A stretch of 64,000 nt of DNA. Origin: Bromus sterilis. Taxonomy: Eukaryota > Streptophyta > Magnoliopsida > Poales > Poaceae. This document shows positions 11,939 to 23,523 of the stretch, one piece after another (position 1 is the first letter of the stretch; each line of letters starts with the position of its first letter). The notes under the pieces are model-generated. The model did not search any database. It had not been told where the DNA came from and was given only the letters and a program-made list of their open reading frames with translations. Where the stretch lies: the NCBI GenBank assembly GCA_950022295.1, contig OX465599.1:285655501-285719500 (forward strand). The letters run 5' to 3'. The translations under genes and the position numbers were made by a program.

Positions 11939-13554
11939 TGATGGCTTCTCGCCCTTCGTTGGTTACCCCAAGTGGAAGGTGGAGATGTAGCGCAGCAGCA
12001 AGTTTCCCTCGGTGAAGATACCAAGGTTTGTCTCCAATAGGACTCCAGAGATGATAAGTAGGTGTCAGCGGCACGACTGACGTGGACCTGCACACAGACA
12101 CAGATAACTTTGTTCCCAATGAAGTTCAGAGAGGTTTTCAATCTCTCCGGTCTTGTTGTTTACAAAGGGTAAAACACAAGGGATAACGATAGCAAGTAAA
12201 AGCAATAAAGTAAAGATAGCGTGGAAACAGTAATAAGGATACGGACCGGGATACGTGATGTTCACTAGTGATGTATCTCTCCCAAAAGACGATAAAACTG
12301 CTATGCGAGGTAAACGAATTACAGAAGGGAAATTGACAGGATTATGAACGCACCGCAATGCTAACTATGCTACAAAAGAAAGGAAGAGGTTCAAAAGCAC
12401 AGGCAGTACGCCAAAATAAGTAGACCGAAATCCAACTGCATGTACTACTAATCATCCACCTTGAGATATCTATCCAGAACATCTCGCTGGTATTAAGTTG
12501 CGAGCCCCACCCAAAGTGTAAACCCAAAGCAACAGACAACTGCATTAAAAAGCACTTTGCGTAAAGTAAACAATCCTTGTAACCGCGGTTACAAGCACCG
12601 TTGTTTCCCCCTTGTGGCAACAACACATCCCCTAGACTCATGTTTCTGTCACTCAAGCGTGTCATCGGGGGGCATGAACCCACAATCGAGCACAACGTTC
12701 CCTCTTGGAGTCACTACCTACTACTTGGCCAAAGCAATAAACAGTAACGGAGAACATGCAAGAATTACTTAGGAACAAAAATATAAGAGATAAAAACCAA
12801 ATATATTACTCTATCACAATCTGAACATAATCTCATAATCCATCAGATCCCATCAAACTCAGCATAGTAACAGCAGAAATATTACAAAGGTGCCTCGATC
12901 ATGTAGGGAAGCTCACGAGGTCTAAACAATGAAGATCAAAGAGGGGAGGAGAACATCACATAGCTACTGATCACGGACCCATGGTCCAAGGAAAACTACT
13001 CACGAGACATCCGGGGAGCATCCATGGTGGAGAGGAGACTCCCGGAGGTCAATCCTCCCTCCGGCAGGGTGCCGGGAAGAGGTCTTCTGGTGCTCCCGAT
13101 CTCGGAAGCGCGGCGGCGGCGGAACAGAGGCGAGTTTGTGAATAGGGTTCTGTCTTCGGAGTTTCCCCGTGACGAAGAATAAATAGGAGAAGGGGGGCAG
13201 CCAGAGGTGGACCAGGGGCCCCAAGCGCCCTCCTGGCGCGGCCAGGGGTGGGGCTGCGCCGGGTGGCCGCCTGGGCCCCCCTGGCTCCCCTCTGGCCCCT
13301 CCAGGGCTCTTCGCGAAGCTTCCTTCACGCTGATTTTTTATCTGAGTTTTCCCGAATTTTTCTGGCACTTTTTATATGGGGGAAAACTGAAATAGAAAAA
13401 CAACAGAAAACATGAACTGGCACTGGGGTGCACTGAGTTAATAGGTTAGTCCAAATATGATCAAAAGCATATGAAAGTGTATCTAGATCATAGCAATATC
13501 ACACAAAACATGCATGGAGCAAGCAGAAATTATAGATACGTTTTGGACGTATCA
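11939..13554 (-). mobile_element. Solo LTR (1616 bp, TGATACGTCC family)
   Basis: On the minus strand the unit runs from TGATACGTCCAAAACGTATC to GAAGCCATCA, so it has TG/CA ends and short TGAT/ATCA inverted termini. It is flanked by a perfect 5-bp duplication ataat (11934-11938, 13555-13559). No second LTR, primer site or coding region is present, which fits recombination between two LTRs. Its minus strand carries a TATTTATTC box near 13176-13186 followed by a GC-rich leader. The first 20 bases form a small stem (GATACGT/ACGTATC). Open frames within it on both strands are not credible genes. The superfamily is unknown, possibly Gypsy. Confidence 0.88.
12576..12595. repeat. Perfect 20-bp palindrome in the solo LTR
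   Basis: The sequence cttgtaaccgcggttacaag equals its own reverse complement and is centred on a CCGCGG site. Its role is unknown. It could be a dimeric factor site or an RNA hairpin. Confidence 0.9.
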
Positions 13555-14665
13555 ATAATCCATATCTAGACTAGATTGTTTTATTCGACTCGAATACTAA
13601 TTTAAACCCTTCTTTACATAGAAGGGAGCCACTAACGAGATTCTTTCTGATATCGGGGACATGCTGCACGTTCTTCAGCCGCACGGTCTTTCCCGAAGTA
13701 AGCTTCAGATCGACCGTACCAACACCAAGAACAGAAGCATGTGTGCCGTTCCCCATCAGTACGGACCTGGTTCCTGTGGTCTGGTAAGAAGAAAACAAGG
13801 ATATGTCAGCACACACATGAACATTTGCACCCGTGTCAACCCACCATTCAGTAGATTGATAAACTGAGAAAACAGTAAATGAATTACCGTACCCAGGTGC
13901 ACCCTTGTCCGTGTTTCCCATGACCACATTGACAGAATTGGAATTCTGCGCTGGCTTCTTATACTTGTTCGGGCACTTTTTAGCCCAGTGCTCCAGTGAG
14001 CCACAAGTGAAACAACCATCATCCTTCTTGTTGTTATTCTTCCCCTTCTTCTTGAAGGTAGTATTCTGTTGGACCTTGTTCTTTCCCTTGAACTTATTCT
14101 GAAAGTTCTTCTGCTGCACCATGTTGGCAGTAAAAGTCCCCTCAGCCCCCTTTTGGTGTGAGTCTTTTTCCCTTGAGTTCTCCTCCACACTCAGATGGCC
14201 AATAACATCCTCAACTGAGAATCCTCGCCTCTGGTGCTTCAGAGTGGTGGAAAATCTCCTCCAAGATGGAGGGAGTTTAGCAATTATGCATCCCGCGACA
14301 AACTTGTCCGGTAGATCACACTTGAGGAGCTCAAGCTCTTTCACGATGCACTGTATCTCATGGTCCTGTTCCAACACAGGACGGTTCTCGACCATCTTGT
14401 AATCATGGAACTGCTCCATAGCATACAACTCGCTCCCGGCATCAGTTGCTCCGAACTTTGTCTCGAGTGCACTCCATAAGTTCTTGGCATCACGCATATG
14501 TAAATACACGTCGACTAATTTGTCTCCGATCACGCTAAGAACTGCTCCAACAAAGACGATGGAGGCGTCCCTGAACGCCTTCTCCTGTTGAGGAGTAATC
14601 GTTCCAGTGGGAGTCTCTCCAACGACCCAGAAGACATTCATAGACGTGAGCCACAAAATAGTCTT
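13555..14665 (-). pseudogene. Copia-B gag and protease
   Basis: The frame from about 14662 down to 13574 encodes a UBN2-type gag, then a CCHC zinc knuckle (C-F-T-C-G-S-L-E-H-W-A-K-K-C) and an aspartic protease site (W-W-V-D-T-G-A). An in-frame TAG at 13571-13573 stops it a few codons before the solo LTR. Beyond the solo LTR the frame resumes as F-I-G-K-G-Y. On the right the frame is cut at 14665 by the Gypsy, and gag resumes at 22383. Gag packages the RNA and the protease matures the polyprotein. Confidence 0.9.
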
Positions 14666-15705
14666 TGATATGGGGTGGCCCGATCTTCTCAGTAAGCGAA
14701 CGGTGAATATGAGGGCGATGATAGATAATTTGTATGTAGCTGATGAACTCTCCTCGCTAGATCCCTGTTGCCAATGCGACAGCTCTCTACCCTTTGGATA
14801 TTCACAACTTCACACACTTGCGCAACGTAGCTGTCAACCACGAGACAGTAATTTGCATTCTACTAATTCCCAGTGGAACAACAGATCACACAAAACTTGC
14901 AGTAGCAACACTTCAGATCGATACGAATTGAAGTATATGATTCAAGATGAAAGCTTGTAGCTATTCTCAAGAACTAGGGTTTATCTAAACGTGGTCTAAC
15001 CTAAAAACTCGTAGGGGTCCTATATTTATAATCTAGGGTGTCCAAACGAGGATACATGGGCCGCAACCCTTAATTCTGCGCGCAGGCATCGGGCAGGTCG
15101 GACGGTCCGACCTGTAGCTCGGACGGTCCGGCCTCAGGACGGACGGTCCGACCTGTTACTCGGACGGTCCGACCTATGCAGTAAATACTACTGATGTCTG
15201 TTGTCATAAGTCGGACGGTCCGACTTGATAATCGGACGGTCCGGCCTGGGGTCGGACGGTCCGACATGAAGTCGAGACGGTCCGACTTGGCCAGTAATTC
15301 CACTGATCTTCAGAGGCATATTTCGAACGGTCCGACTTGATGTCTGGACGTCCGACCTGGTGTCCCGGACGGTCCGACTTGCAATCCGGTCGTCCGACGC
15401 CTTCAGCAATTCCTCCTTTTGCTTCATCTTCGTGCAACTCTTCTCCTCATGCAACTTGCCCTTGTTCCTTCTCTTCCTCTTGTATAACTCCTTGGTACCT
15501 GATAACACATATATACGAGGACTTAGGTAGTATAAAATCCTCACGAAGTAAAACATCAGATTCTATGAGGAATAAGTTCACCTGTTGTTCTAGTAGCTTT
15601 GCACGAGCTCTTGTAATAGGTCCAATTCTGATCTCATTGGACTTAATCATCATTGGGTCTTCATTAGGTGTTGGAGGTGCAAGGATAGTAGGGATGTCCT
15701 CATCA
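14666..15705 (-). repeat. 3' LTR of the CRM-like Gypsy
   Basis: Its minus-strand start TGATGAGGACATCC follows the polypurine tract. About twelve copies of a near-palindromic unit CGGACGGTCCG lie at 15095-15402, eight of them intact. The part from 15447 to 15700 contains codons for a basic motif G-P-I-T-R-A-R-A-K in a frame one base away from pol. Confidence 0.93.
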
Positions 15706-18551
15706 TCTCCCCCCCTTCAATAGGCGTCGACCTCGACGCTCCAAGGTCATCTCCATCGTAGGGTGACAAATCAGCAACGTTGAAACTGTTGCTAGCACCT
15801 CCAAACTCAGCAATGGGTATATCAATCGAGTAGGCATTGTCATTGATCTTGGCTAACACTTTGTAAGGACCAGCACCACGTGGCTTCAACTTGGAATTCC
15901 GCATCTCTGGAAACCTGTCCGTGCGCAAATGCACCCAAACCTTATCTCCAGGCTGAAAAAGAACTTCCTTCCGTGACTGGTTCCGTGCAGCAGCAACGTT
16001 CTTGCCTTGCTTCTCAATAGCCTCTCGAGTTTTCTCATGAATCTGCTTCAAATAATCTGCTCTTTTGGATGCCTCCATATTAACTCTTTCCTGCAATGGA
16101 AGAGGCAACAAATCAAATGGCGTAATAGGCTTAAAACCATACACCACCTCAAAAGGACAAAGCTGAGTAGTAGTGTGTACTGCCCTGTTATAAGCAAACT
16201 CAACATGTGGCAAACAGTCCTCCCATTCACGCAGATTTTTCTTGATCATAGTGCGCAACAATTGTGACAATGTTCTATTCACCACATCTGTTTGACCATC
16301 AATTTGAGGATGACATGTAGTGCTGAACATCAACTTTGTTCCTAGCTTTCCCCAAAGTGTCTTCCAGAAGTAGCTCACAAATTTCACATCCCTGTCAGAA
16401 ACAATTGTCTTGGGCACTCCATGCAAGCGCACAATCTCCCGGAAAAACAGATTAGCAACATGCGACGCATCGTCGCTCTTGTGACATGCAATGAAGTGTG
16501 CCATCTTAGAAAATCTATCCACTACCACAAATATACTATCATGACCGTGTTTAGTACGTGGCAATCCTAACACAAAATCCATACTAATATCTTCCCAAGG
16601 TGTGGTAGGAGCCGATAGTGGAGTATACAAACCATGAGGCTTCAACTTGGACTTTGATGTGTTGCATACAATGCAACGGCGAACAAACCTGTCCACATCA
16701 CGCCTCATCCCGGGCCAATAAAAATGATCAGCAAGCATGAGTAGCGTCTTCTCACGCCCAAAGTGACCCATCAAGCCTCCAACATGTGATTCCTGCAACA
16801 AGAAAAAACGTACAGACGATTCTGGAACACAAAGTTTGTTAGCACGAAACATAAATCTATCATGTATGTGGAACTTGTCCCATGCGTTTCGAAGCACACA
16901 CAAACGATATGGTTCAGCAAAATCAGGATCAGTTGCATATAAATCACACAAGCTCTCTAAACCAGGAATTTTAACATCAAGATGTGTCAATAACATGTTC
17001 TTCCTAGATAGAGCATCAGCAACAACATTATCTTTCCCTTTCTTATGTTTAATGATGTAGGGAAAAGACTCAATGAACTCAACCCATTTAGCTAAGCGCC
17101 TATGCAAGTTAGATTGCGCCTTCAAGTATTTCAAAGCTTCATAATCAGAATGTATGATAAATTCTTTTGGCCACAAATAATGTTGCCAAACCTCAAGAAC
17201 TCGAACAAGTGCATATAATTCTTTATCATAAACAGGGTAGTATAATATAGCACCAGAAAGTTTCTCACTGAAATAAGAAATAGGTCTACCTTCTTGCATC
17301 AACACACCACCAATGCCTATACCACTAGCATCACATTCAACTTCAAATTGCTTAGCAAAATCAGGTAATGCAAGTAATGGTGCAGAAGTAAGCAAACGTT
17401 TCAGCTCATCAAATGCAAGGTCTTGGGCAACACCCCAAACAAAAGGTACACCTTTCTTAGTCAATTCATTCAAAGGTGCAGCAATAGTACTAAAGTCTTT
17501 CAAAAAACGTCTATAAAAACCAGCAAGACCGTGAAAACTTCGTACTTGGCTAACATTCATGGGAGTAGGCCAATTTTGAATTGCCTCGATTTTAGAAGAA
17601 TCTACTTCTACCCCATGCTTAGAGACAACATATCCCAGAAATATGACCTTATCTTTTGCAAATGTGCACTTCTCAAGATTAGCATATAATTTAGCATCAC
17701 GCAACACTTGCAAAACTTGTCTAATATGATTAGCATGCTCAAATTCAGTGTGGCTGTAAATAAGTATATCATCAAAATATACAACCACAAAACGACCAAT
17801 AAACTCCCTCAAAACATGGTTCATTAATCTCATGAAAATACTAGGAGCATTAGTAAGACCAAAAGGCATCACTAACCACTCATATAAACCAAACTTAGTT
17901 TTGAAAGCAGTTTTCCATTCATCCCCTTCTTTCATCCTAATTTGATGGTATGCACTACGCAAATCAATTTTAGAGAAAATAGCAGCACCACTCAATTCAT
18001 CAAGCATATCCTCTAAACGTGGAATAGGATGGCGATATCGAATAGTTATATTATTTATAGCTCTACAATCTACGCACATACGCCATGTACCATCTTTCTT
18101 AGGAACCAAAATAACAGGCACAACACAAGGGCTAAGACTGACACGAATATACCCTTTATCCATAAGTGCTTGTACTTGCTGTTGAATCTCCTTCGTCTCT
18201 TGGGGATTGGTCCTGTATGGTGCCCGGTTGGGAAGTGTAGCACCCGGTATAAGATCAATTTGGTGCTCAATAGCACGTAATGGTGGCAATCCCGCTGGTA
18301 CCTCCGCCGGAAACACATCATAAAATTCCTGCAAAACATTAGACACACCAGGAGAAAGAGGATGGTTATCGTTAGAAAGCAAGACCTCGCCTTTGTACAT
18401 AAGCACAAGTGGCATGGCTGTAGGATCCTCACTAAATTATCTCATGTCTTCTTTGGTGGCTAATATAAGCAAACTAGACTCTCTCGCACTTTTCGTTATA
18501 GAATCACGCATAGCTATTACATTGTTCTCTCGTGTGGGTCCTAAATTAACC
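15650..18551 (-). pseudogene. Gypsy pol: reverse transcriptase, RNase H, integrase
   Basis: A 921-codon open frame starts at 18415. It shows reverse transcriptase (Y-F-D-D-I-L-I-Y-S), RNase H (E-C-D-A-S-G-I-G-I-G-G), the integrase zinc domain (H-F-G-R-E-K-T ... C-I-V-C), the integrase core (S-M-D-F-V-L-G-L-P, V-S-D-R-D, and E-like N-R-T-L) and a C-terminal N-D-N-A-Y-S-I-D-I-P region. Upstream, 18416-18551 carries the link from protease but has an in-frame TAA (M-R-stop-F-S-E-D) and a frameshift relative to gag. The frame ends in the 3' LTR at 15650. The catalytic domains appear intact, but the polyprotein cannot be made as one chain. Confidence 0.92.
15706..15719 (-). other. Polypurine tract of the CRM-like Gypsy
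   Basis: On the minus strand TTGAAGGGGGGGAGA precedes the LTR. The seven-G run lies inside the pol reading frame, so a length change here alters the C-terminus of the polyprotein. Confidence 0.8.
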
Positions 18552-20340
18552 TCAACTTTCTGACACAATTTGCTGTGGAGACATAGGATGGAGAGTAACT
18601 TTCTTGCCCTTGAACTCTAAGTGATATGTATTGGCTCGACCATTGTGTTGCACATGGCGATCATATAACCACGGCCGACCCAATAGAAGATGGCAAACTA
18701 TCATAGGCACCACATCAAAATCAATGGAATCCTGGTATGGGCCTATCTCAAAATTCACGCACACCATATGATTCACCTTCATCTCACCACTGTCAATCAA
18801 CCATTGGACATAATATGGATTTGGGTGAGGTAAGTATTTCAGATTCAGCTTGGCACATAACTCCTTGCTTGCGAGGTTGCGGCAGCTACCGCCATCGATG
18901 ATCACTTTGCAAGCTTTGTTGGGACCAACTAATGCCTTGGTCTGAAACAGATTACAACGCTGAGAATCAGCATGTGGCTGCACAGTGAGAGCACGTTGTG
19001 ACACAACAATAGTAGGAGAAGGAGACGGAAAAGCATCCATGCCTTCTTCACTGTTGTATCCTTCGTCATCAAACGCGGCTGGGTCTTCATCATCACCGGT
19101 TTCATACTCGCCGGTTTCTTCATTAATGAACATGACCTTTCGGTTCGGGCAATCTCTCTTAAAGTGACCCGGATTACCGCAAGAGTGACAGGTCATCTCG
19201 CGAGTGCGTGTTGTAGACATGTTGGAGCCTGCACTAGTGGCAGGAGCAGCTGGCTTCTTGTCCATAGAACGATTGGAGGCTGGTTTAGAAACGGAAGAAG
19301 AAGCCCGAGTATTGGCACCATAATTCTCCATAGGCACGGCTGGCGGTGTCCTTGGAGAAAATCTGTTAGATGTTGAGTATCTTGACTTCAATTGTGCCTC
19401 TTCTGCTAGCTGGGATTCAGCCTCCCTTGCAATATGCACTAGATCATTCATATTATAGTATTGGTGATGCCGCACAATACTCTTGATTTTAAATTTTAGT
19501 CCATGGAGAAAACGTTGCATAGTCATCTCAACCTCTTCACGAACTCGTGCACGTTGCAGCAACATCTCCATCTCCATATAGTATGCATCAATGGACATAG
19601 TACCTTGCTTCAATTGTTGCAATTTATCAAAAACTATCCGTAAGTAATTAGTGGGAAAAAAACCGAGCTTTCTTGGTTGCCTTCATGTCACACCATGTAC
19701 GAATAGGCTGCCCATCGGTTTCTTGTATCTCGGTCAACACACTCTCCCACCAACGCAAGGGATAACCATCAAACTCGGAGGAAGCAATCTTGATCTTCTT
19801 GTCCTCCGAATAGTCATGCAAACGCCATAATTTTTCCATCTTAGGCTCCCATGTGAGGCACTCTTCCACATCCTTGGAACCTTCAAATTTGGGGATGTTA
19901 AACTTGGGCTTGCTCAAGACATCTTCTTCCTGAATGGGTAGACGGCGCGCACCAAAACCAACTGGAGGTTGGCGAACCGGCCCTTGAGCACCACGCCCAC
20001 GGCCTTGATTGCCCCTCAAATCAGCATTGTTGCCATGGACACTACCATCATCTTCCTGAGCGTCAGGTTGGCGTTGTACAATAGCTGCTTGTATGCCAGT
20101 GACAGATGTTGTCATTTGCTGTAGGCTCTGCTGTATAGCAGCAAGTTGTTGTTGCATAGTGGTGACTGCAACTTCAGTCGCGTCCACTTTCAGTTGGACC
20201 GCTTGAACATTTGTATCAATCGCATCAGCGGATTTAGTGATCATCCCAGTCAAGTGATCACGGAGACCTTCATATGCCTCCCATGTAACTGGCGCATCCT
20301 TATCCTGTTGTTGCATCACATCAAAACCACTTTTAGACAT
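18552..20340 (-). pseudogene. Gypsy gag and protease
   Basis: The reading frame starts at ATG 20340 with a predicted coiled-coil N-terminus (Q-rich, T-T-M-Q-Q-Q-L-A-A-I-Q-Q). It continues into a retrotransposon gag domain (W-E-P-K-M-E-K-L-W) and is shifted at a run of seven T (minus strand, 19655-19661). The shifted frame gives the rest of gag, a CCHC knuckle (C-H-S-C-G-N-P-G-H-F-K-R-D-C) and the protease site I-I-D-G-G-S. It ends at TGA 18552-18554, again shifted against pol. One extra T at 19655-19661 is enough to explain the first break. Confidence 0.9.
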
Positions 20341-21324
20341 GATTAGTAGGTTAGTGCACTAAATCACAATATTTTGGTGGACACTCACAACTCACTCAAA
20401 ACTGACAAGAAAAGGTGAATCTTACCGTTCCAAAGTGAATAGTAATGCGTACCCGTTCGGATGGAAGACTAGTGCACGGATGTGATGAAGTTAATACCCG
20501 GGTATAAGAAACCGTCACACGATAAAACAAGATTATGTAATGGAGCTATAGGTATGGAGCCCTATCTACACCAATTCACAAATCCTAGTGCTGATCGTAT
20601 GCCAAGAAGTTCTACGGGAACACACGTGGTGGAGAACAATTGGGCAAAAGCAATTATGAAATTGAGCGCACAATATGTGTGGCGAAGTAATTAATGCTCG
20701 TGTTGCAATTGCACAAGAGAGAAAATTCTAGCAAAAGCTCAAAGTGTACGGGCACAAGATTGATCAATCTACTAGTGCTATGAATGTGGTAGAGAAAGGA
20801 ACTCAAGACTTCACAAAATATGTAATCAACTTTGCCTTTTCTGTCTCTTTTTGCTAGGCTTTTGCTCAACTCTTTTTTTTTCAACGTGAAGTAGACAGCA
20901 ACCCAACTCAACTTTGCACAAACCACTTGATGCACTTCAAAACCTATAGGAGCAGCCCGAAGAGCAAAGATATGCTAGTCTCAATAGGAAAGTGCTACAC
21001 CAAAGAAAGACTAACTATGGCTAACAAACGGAGACACAATCTGAGGGATAAAAGACAACGAAAACAAACTGACTCGACACAAACCAATCTAACACGACAA
21101 AGACTCTCCGACTTGTGAGACACAAATATAGGAAAACTAAGACTCGATCAAAAACAAGTCACGCAAACTGGACGACCATCAGGTACTAAAACTTGGAAAA
21201 GATGCACTCTATGTTATGGAAAAAACACTAAACCCTAATATTTTTGTATGGATTTTTCTGGATAGGACGAAACAAAACGATCTACGGGGGATTTGGTGGA
21301 TGCTTACCGAGGAAACACTGGAAA
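20341..21324 (-). other. 5' untranslated leader of the CRM-like Gypsy
   Basis: This 1-kb stretch between primer site and gag start is AT-rich with no credible open frame. It probably holds the packaging signal, but no specific structure was recognised. Confidence 0.6.
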
Positions 21325-21334
21325 TCTGATACCA
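21325..21334 (-). other. Primer binding site of the CRM-like Gypsy
   Basis: The minus strand reads TGGTATCAGA three bases after the 5' LTR end, complementary to initiator methionine tRNA. Confidence 0.85.
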
Positions 21335-21337
21335 AGA

Positions 21338-22377
21338 TGATATGGGGTGGCCCGATCTTCTTAGTAAGCGAACGGTGAATATGAGGGCGATGATAGATAA
21401 TTTGTATGTAGCCGATGAACTCTCCTCGCTAGATCCCTGTTGCCAATGCGACAGCTCTCTACCCTTTGGATATTCACAACTTCACACACTTGCGCAACGT
21501 AGCCGTCGACCACGAGACGGTAATTTGCAATCTACTAATTCCCAGTGGAACAACAGATCACACAAAACTTGCAGTAGAAACACTTCAGATCGATACAAAT
21601 TGAAGTATATGATTCAAGATGAAAGCTTGTAGCTATTCTCAAGAAATAGGGTTTATCTAAACGTGGTCTAACCTAAAAACTCGTAGGGGGTCCTATATTT
21701 ATAAGCTAGGGTGTCCAAACGGGGATACATGGGCCGCAACCCTTAATTCTGCGCGCAGGCATCGGGCAGGTCGGACGGTCCGACCTGTAGCTCGGACGGT
21801 CCGGCCTCAGGACGGACGGTCCGACCTGTTACTCGGACGGTCCGACCTATGCAGTAAATACTACTGATGTCTGTCGTCATAAGTCGGACGGTCCGGCTTG
21901 ATACTCGGACGGTCCGGACTGGGGTCGGACGGTCCGACATGAAGTCCGGACGGTCCGACTTGGCCAGTAATTCCACTGATCTTCGGAGGCATATTTCGGA
22001 CGGTCCGACTTGATGTCTGGACGTCCGACCTGGTGTCCCGGACGGTCCGACTTGCAATCCGGTCGTCCGACGCCTTCAGCAGTTCCTCCTTTTGCTTCAT
22101 CTTCGTGCAACTCTTCTCGTGCAACTTGCCCTTGTTCCTTCTCTTCCTCTTGTATAACTCCTTGGTACCTAATAACACATATATATACGAGGACTTAGGT
22201 AGTATAAAATCCTCACGAAGTAAAACATCAGATTCTATGAGGAATAAGTTCACCTGTTGTTCTAGTAGCTTTGCACGAGCTCTTGTAATAGGTCCAATTA
22301 TGATCTCATTGGACTTAATCATCATTGGGTCTTCATTAGGTGTTGGAGGTGCAAGGATAGTAGGGTTGTCCTCATCA
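21338..22377 (-). repeat. 5' LTR of the CRM-like Gypsy
   Basis: This is the partner of 14666-15705 with the same length. Its CGGACGGTCCG array (21767-22075) is better preserved, with about ten intact units. It reads TGATGAGGACAACC at its minus-strand start. Confidence 0.93.
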
Positions 22378-22805
22378 GTCTTTGTTTGCCAACGCATAAA
22401 ATTTTGACCCTTAAACGGGTTCGGTTTCAGTGTCGCAGCAAAACCAGGAGATGAAAATTGCCTATAAAGATAAGGTTTTCGGATTGTTGGATATATTAGC
22501 AATTTTCCAAGCAATTTAATCCCTAGATAAATCATAAACATGACGCATGCAAGATTAATCTCATACTGATACTTAACCATGCAACCCAGATCTACGCAGA
22601 TAACACATATATGTACGCAGACAATAAGCATGGCATAGATGAAAACAACGATGAACGGGGTGAGTAGATCATACCCTCCGTTCGGCCAGATCGCAGCAGC
22701 GGATGCGCTGCTAGCAGCAGCAAGTTCGTCGGCGGTCTTCTTGGCGGCGGCGGCTTCCTCCTGAGCGAGCTTCTCGGCGGCGGCCTTCTCAACTTCGGTA
22801 GACAT
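22378..22805 (-). pseudogene. Copia-B gag start, two exons around an intron
   Basis: Translation probably starts at ATG 22805 (M-S-T-E-V-E-K-A-A-A-E-K-L). The first segment is Ala/Glu/Lys-rich and ends G-G at 22675. Splicing at GTATGA (22674) and TATAG (22462) joins it to G-Q-F-S-S-P-G-F-A-A-T-L-K-P-N-P-F, the conserved start of a UBN2-type gag. Without splicing the intervening 213 bases stay open but encode a hydrophobic stretch unlike gag. The segment is then cut at 22383 by the Gypsy insertion. Confidence 0.75.
22462..22674 (-). other. Putative 213-bp intron in Copia-B gag
   Basis: It has a GT donor and AG acceptor and is AT-rich compared with the flanking exon. Its removal restores a G-G-Q-F-S-S-P-G-F frame across the junction. 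Confidence 0.65.
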
Positions 22806-23523
22806 GGCGACGTAGAGGAAGTAGTCGAAGTAGACGAGCCGAAGCGGAAGCGAGCAGTTGCGTCGTAGACGCTCCCTAAAAACCTTATTGCTCCTCTCCC
22901 GGTGCAGGATCGCAAGGAACACGGTTCCGGAGGCCTGCTCTCCCGCACAGCCGTGCACGCGGCGGACGGGATGGGATCGCCGGAGGCAGCGACAGTGCGT
23001 GGAACGACGTGGGCGGTGCGCGAGGAAGAACATATGCGATCTATTCTGTTGTACTGCGGCTAGGGTTGCCGCGGCTCCTTTTATACACAGCCGAGGTAGG
23101 GCGACGTGGGACTGGATACCCGCGACCGAGTCGGCCCACGATCGACGTCAGATCGTGCAACGGTTAACTCGTGATTAATTGCATTAACTAAAAATTAATG
23201 CCAATTAATTAGCCGTTCCTGACTGGCAAAAATTAAGCGCACACATGACATAGGTTTTAGCTCGGCTCGGCTCAATTCCGCAAACCGCGGCGCGCGCGCG
23301 TCGTGACGAGGCGGGCGGCGGAGGAGGAGCGCGCATGAGCTCTCACTCTTCTACTTGCTCAATATCATGTAGGAGAGTTCACCTTGTAAAGAGGTGCAAC
23401 TCACCCTCCACTTCCGGGGTGGGACTAAACTTAGCACCACACCCATGTCATTTTTCCCACATGGGCCCTTAGAGATTTTGTGAAATTGTTAGATGGACCT
23501 AAAGCCCATGCCTTATTTCAACA
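22806..23523 (-). repeat. Copia-B 5' LTR and leader
   Basis: The LTR begins TGTTGAAATAAGGC at 23523 on the minus strand. A TATAAAAGG box lies at 23077-23085, so transcription probably starts near 23050 and R and U5 extend left of that. The LTR's inner end could not be fixed: no TGGTATCAGAGC-type primer site is visible before the gag ATG at 22805. Confidence 0.7.
23077..23085 (-). promoter_or_regulatory. TATA box of the Copia-B LTR
   Basis: The minus strand reads GTGTATAAAAGGAGCC, a close match to a plant TATA box. Confidence 0.65.

Larger units (their letters stand above)
14666..22377 (-). mobile_element. Gypsy-type element with CRM-like LTR start, complete but defective
   Basis: The element has two LTRs of 1040 bp each, TGATGAGGAC to CCATATCA on the minus strand. 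A primer site TGGTATCAGA and a G-rich polypurine tract are present, and a perfect 5-bp duplication gtctt flanks it (14661-14665, 22378-22382). The gene order is gag, protease, reverse transcriptase, RNase H, integrase. It sits inside the gag gene of Copia-B. LTRs differ by about 23 substitutions and three small indels by eye (about 2 percent), so it is older than Copia-A. The TGATGA LTR start and a pol frame that nearly runs into the LTR resemble the CRM chromovirus clade, but no canonical chromodomain is visible. Confidence 0.93.
1..23523 (-). mobile_element. Copia-B: Ty1/copia retrotransposon, interrupted by three younger insertions, runs off the left edge
   Basis: This is a minus-strand Copia element whose pieces are 22378-23523 (5' LTR, leader, gag start), 13555-14665 (gag and protease), 9295-11938 (integrase to RNase H) and 1-10 (RNase H continuation). 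Three elements with perfect 5-bp target duplications sit between the pieces: a solo LTR (ataat), a Gypsy (gtctt) and Copia-A (gggat). Removing them rejoins the reading frame at each junction. The LTR starts TGTTGAAATAAGG at 23523 and is followed by attaa, which belongs to the LINE it entered. The 3' LTR lies beyond the window. Nonsense codons show that it is defective. Confidence 0.9.

Noticed and set aside
23047..23523. 477-bp unit with TGTTG...CAACA ends as the complete LTR of Copia-B
   Set aside because: The end would lie only about 30 bases from the TATA box, leaving no room for R and U5, and no primer site follows it.
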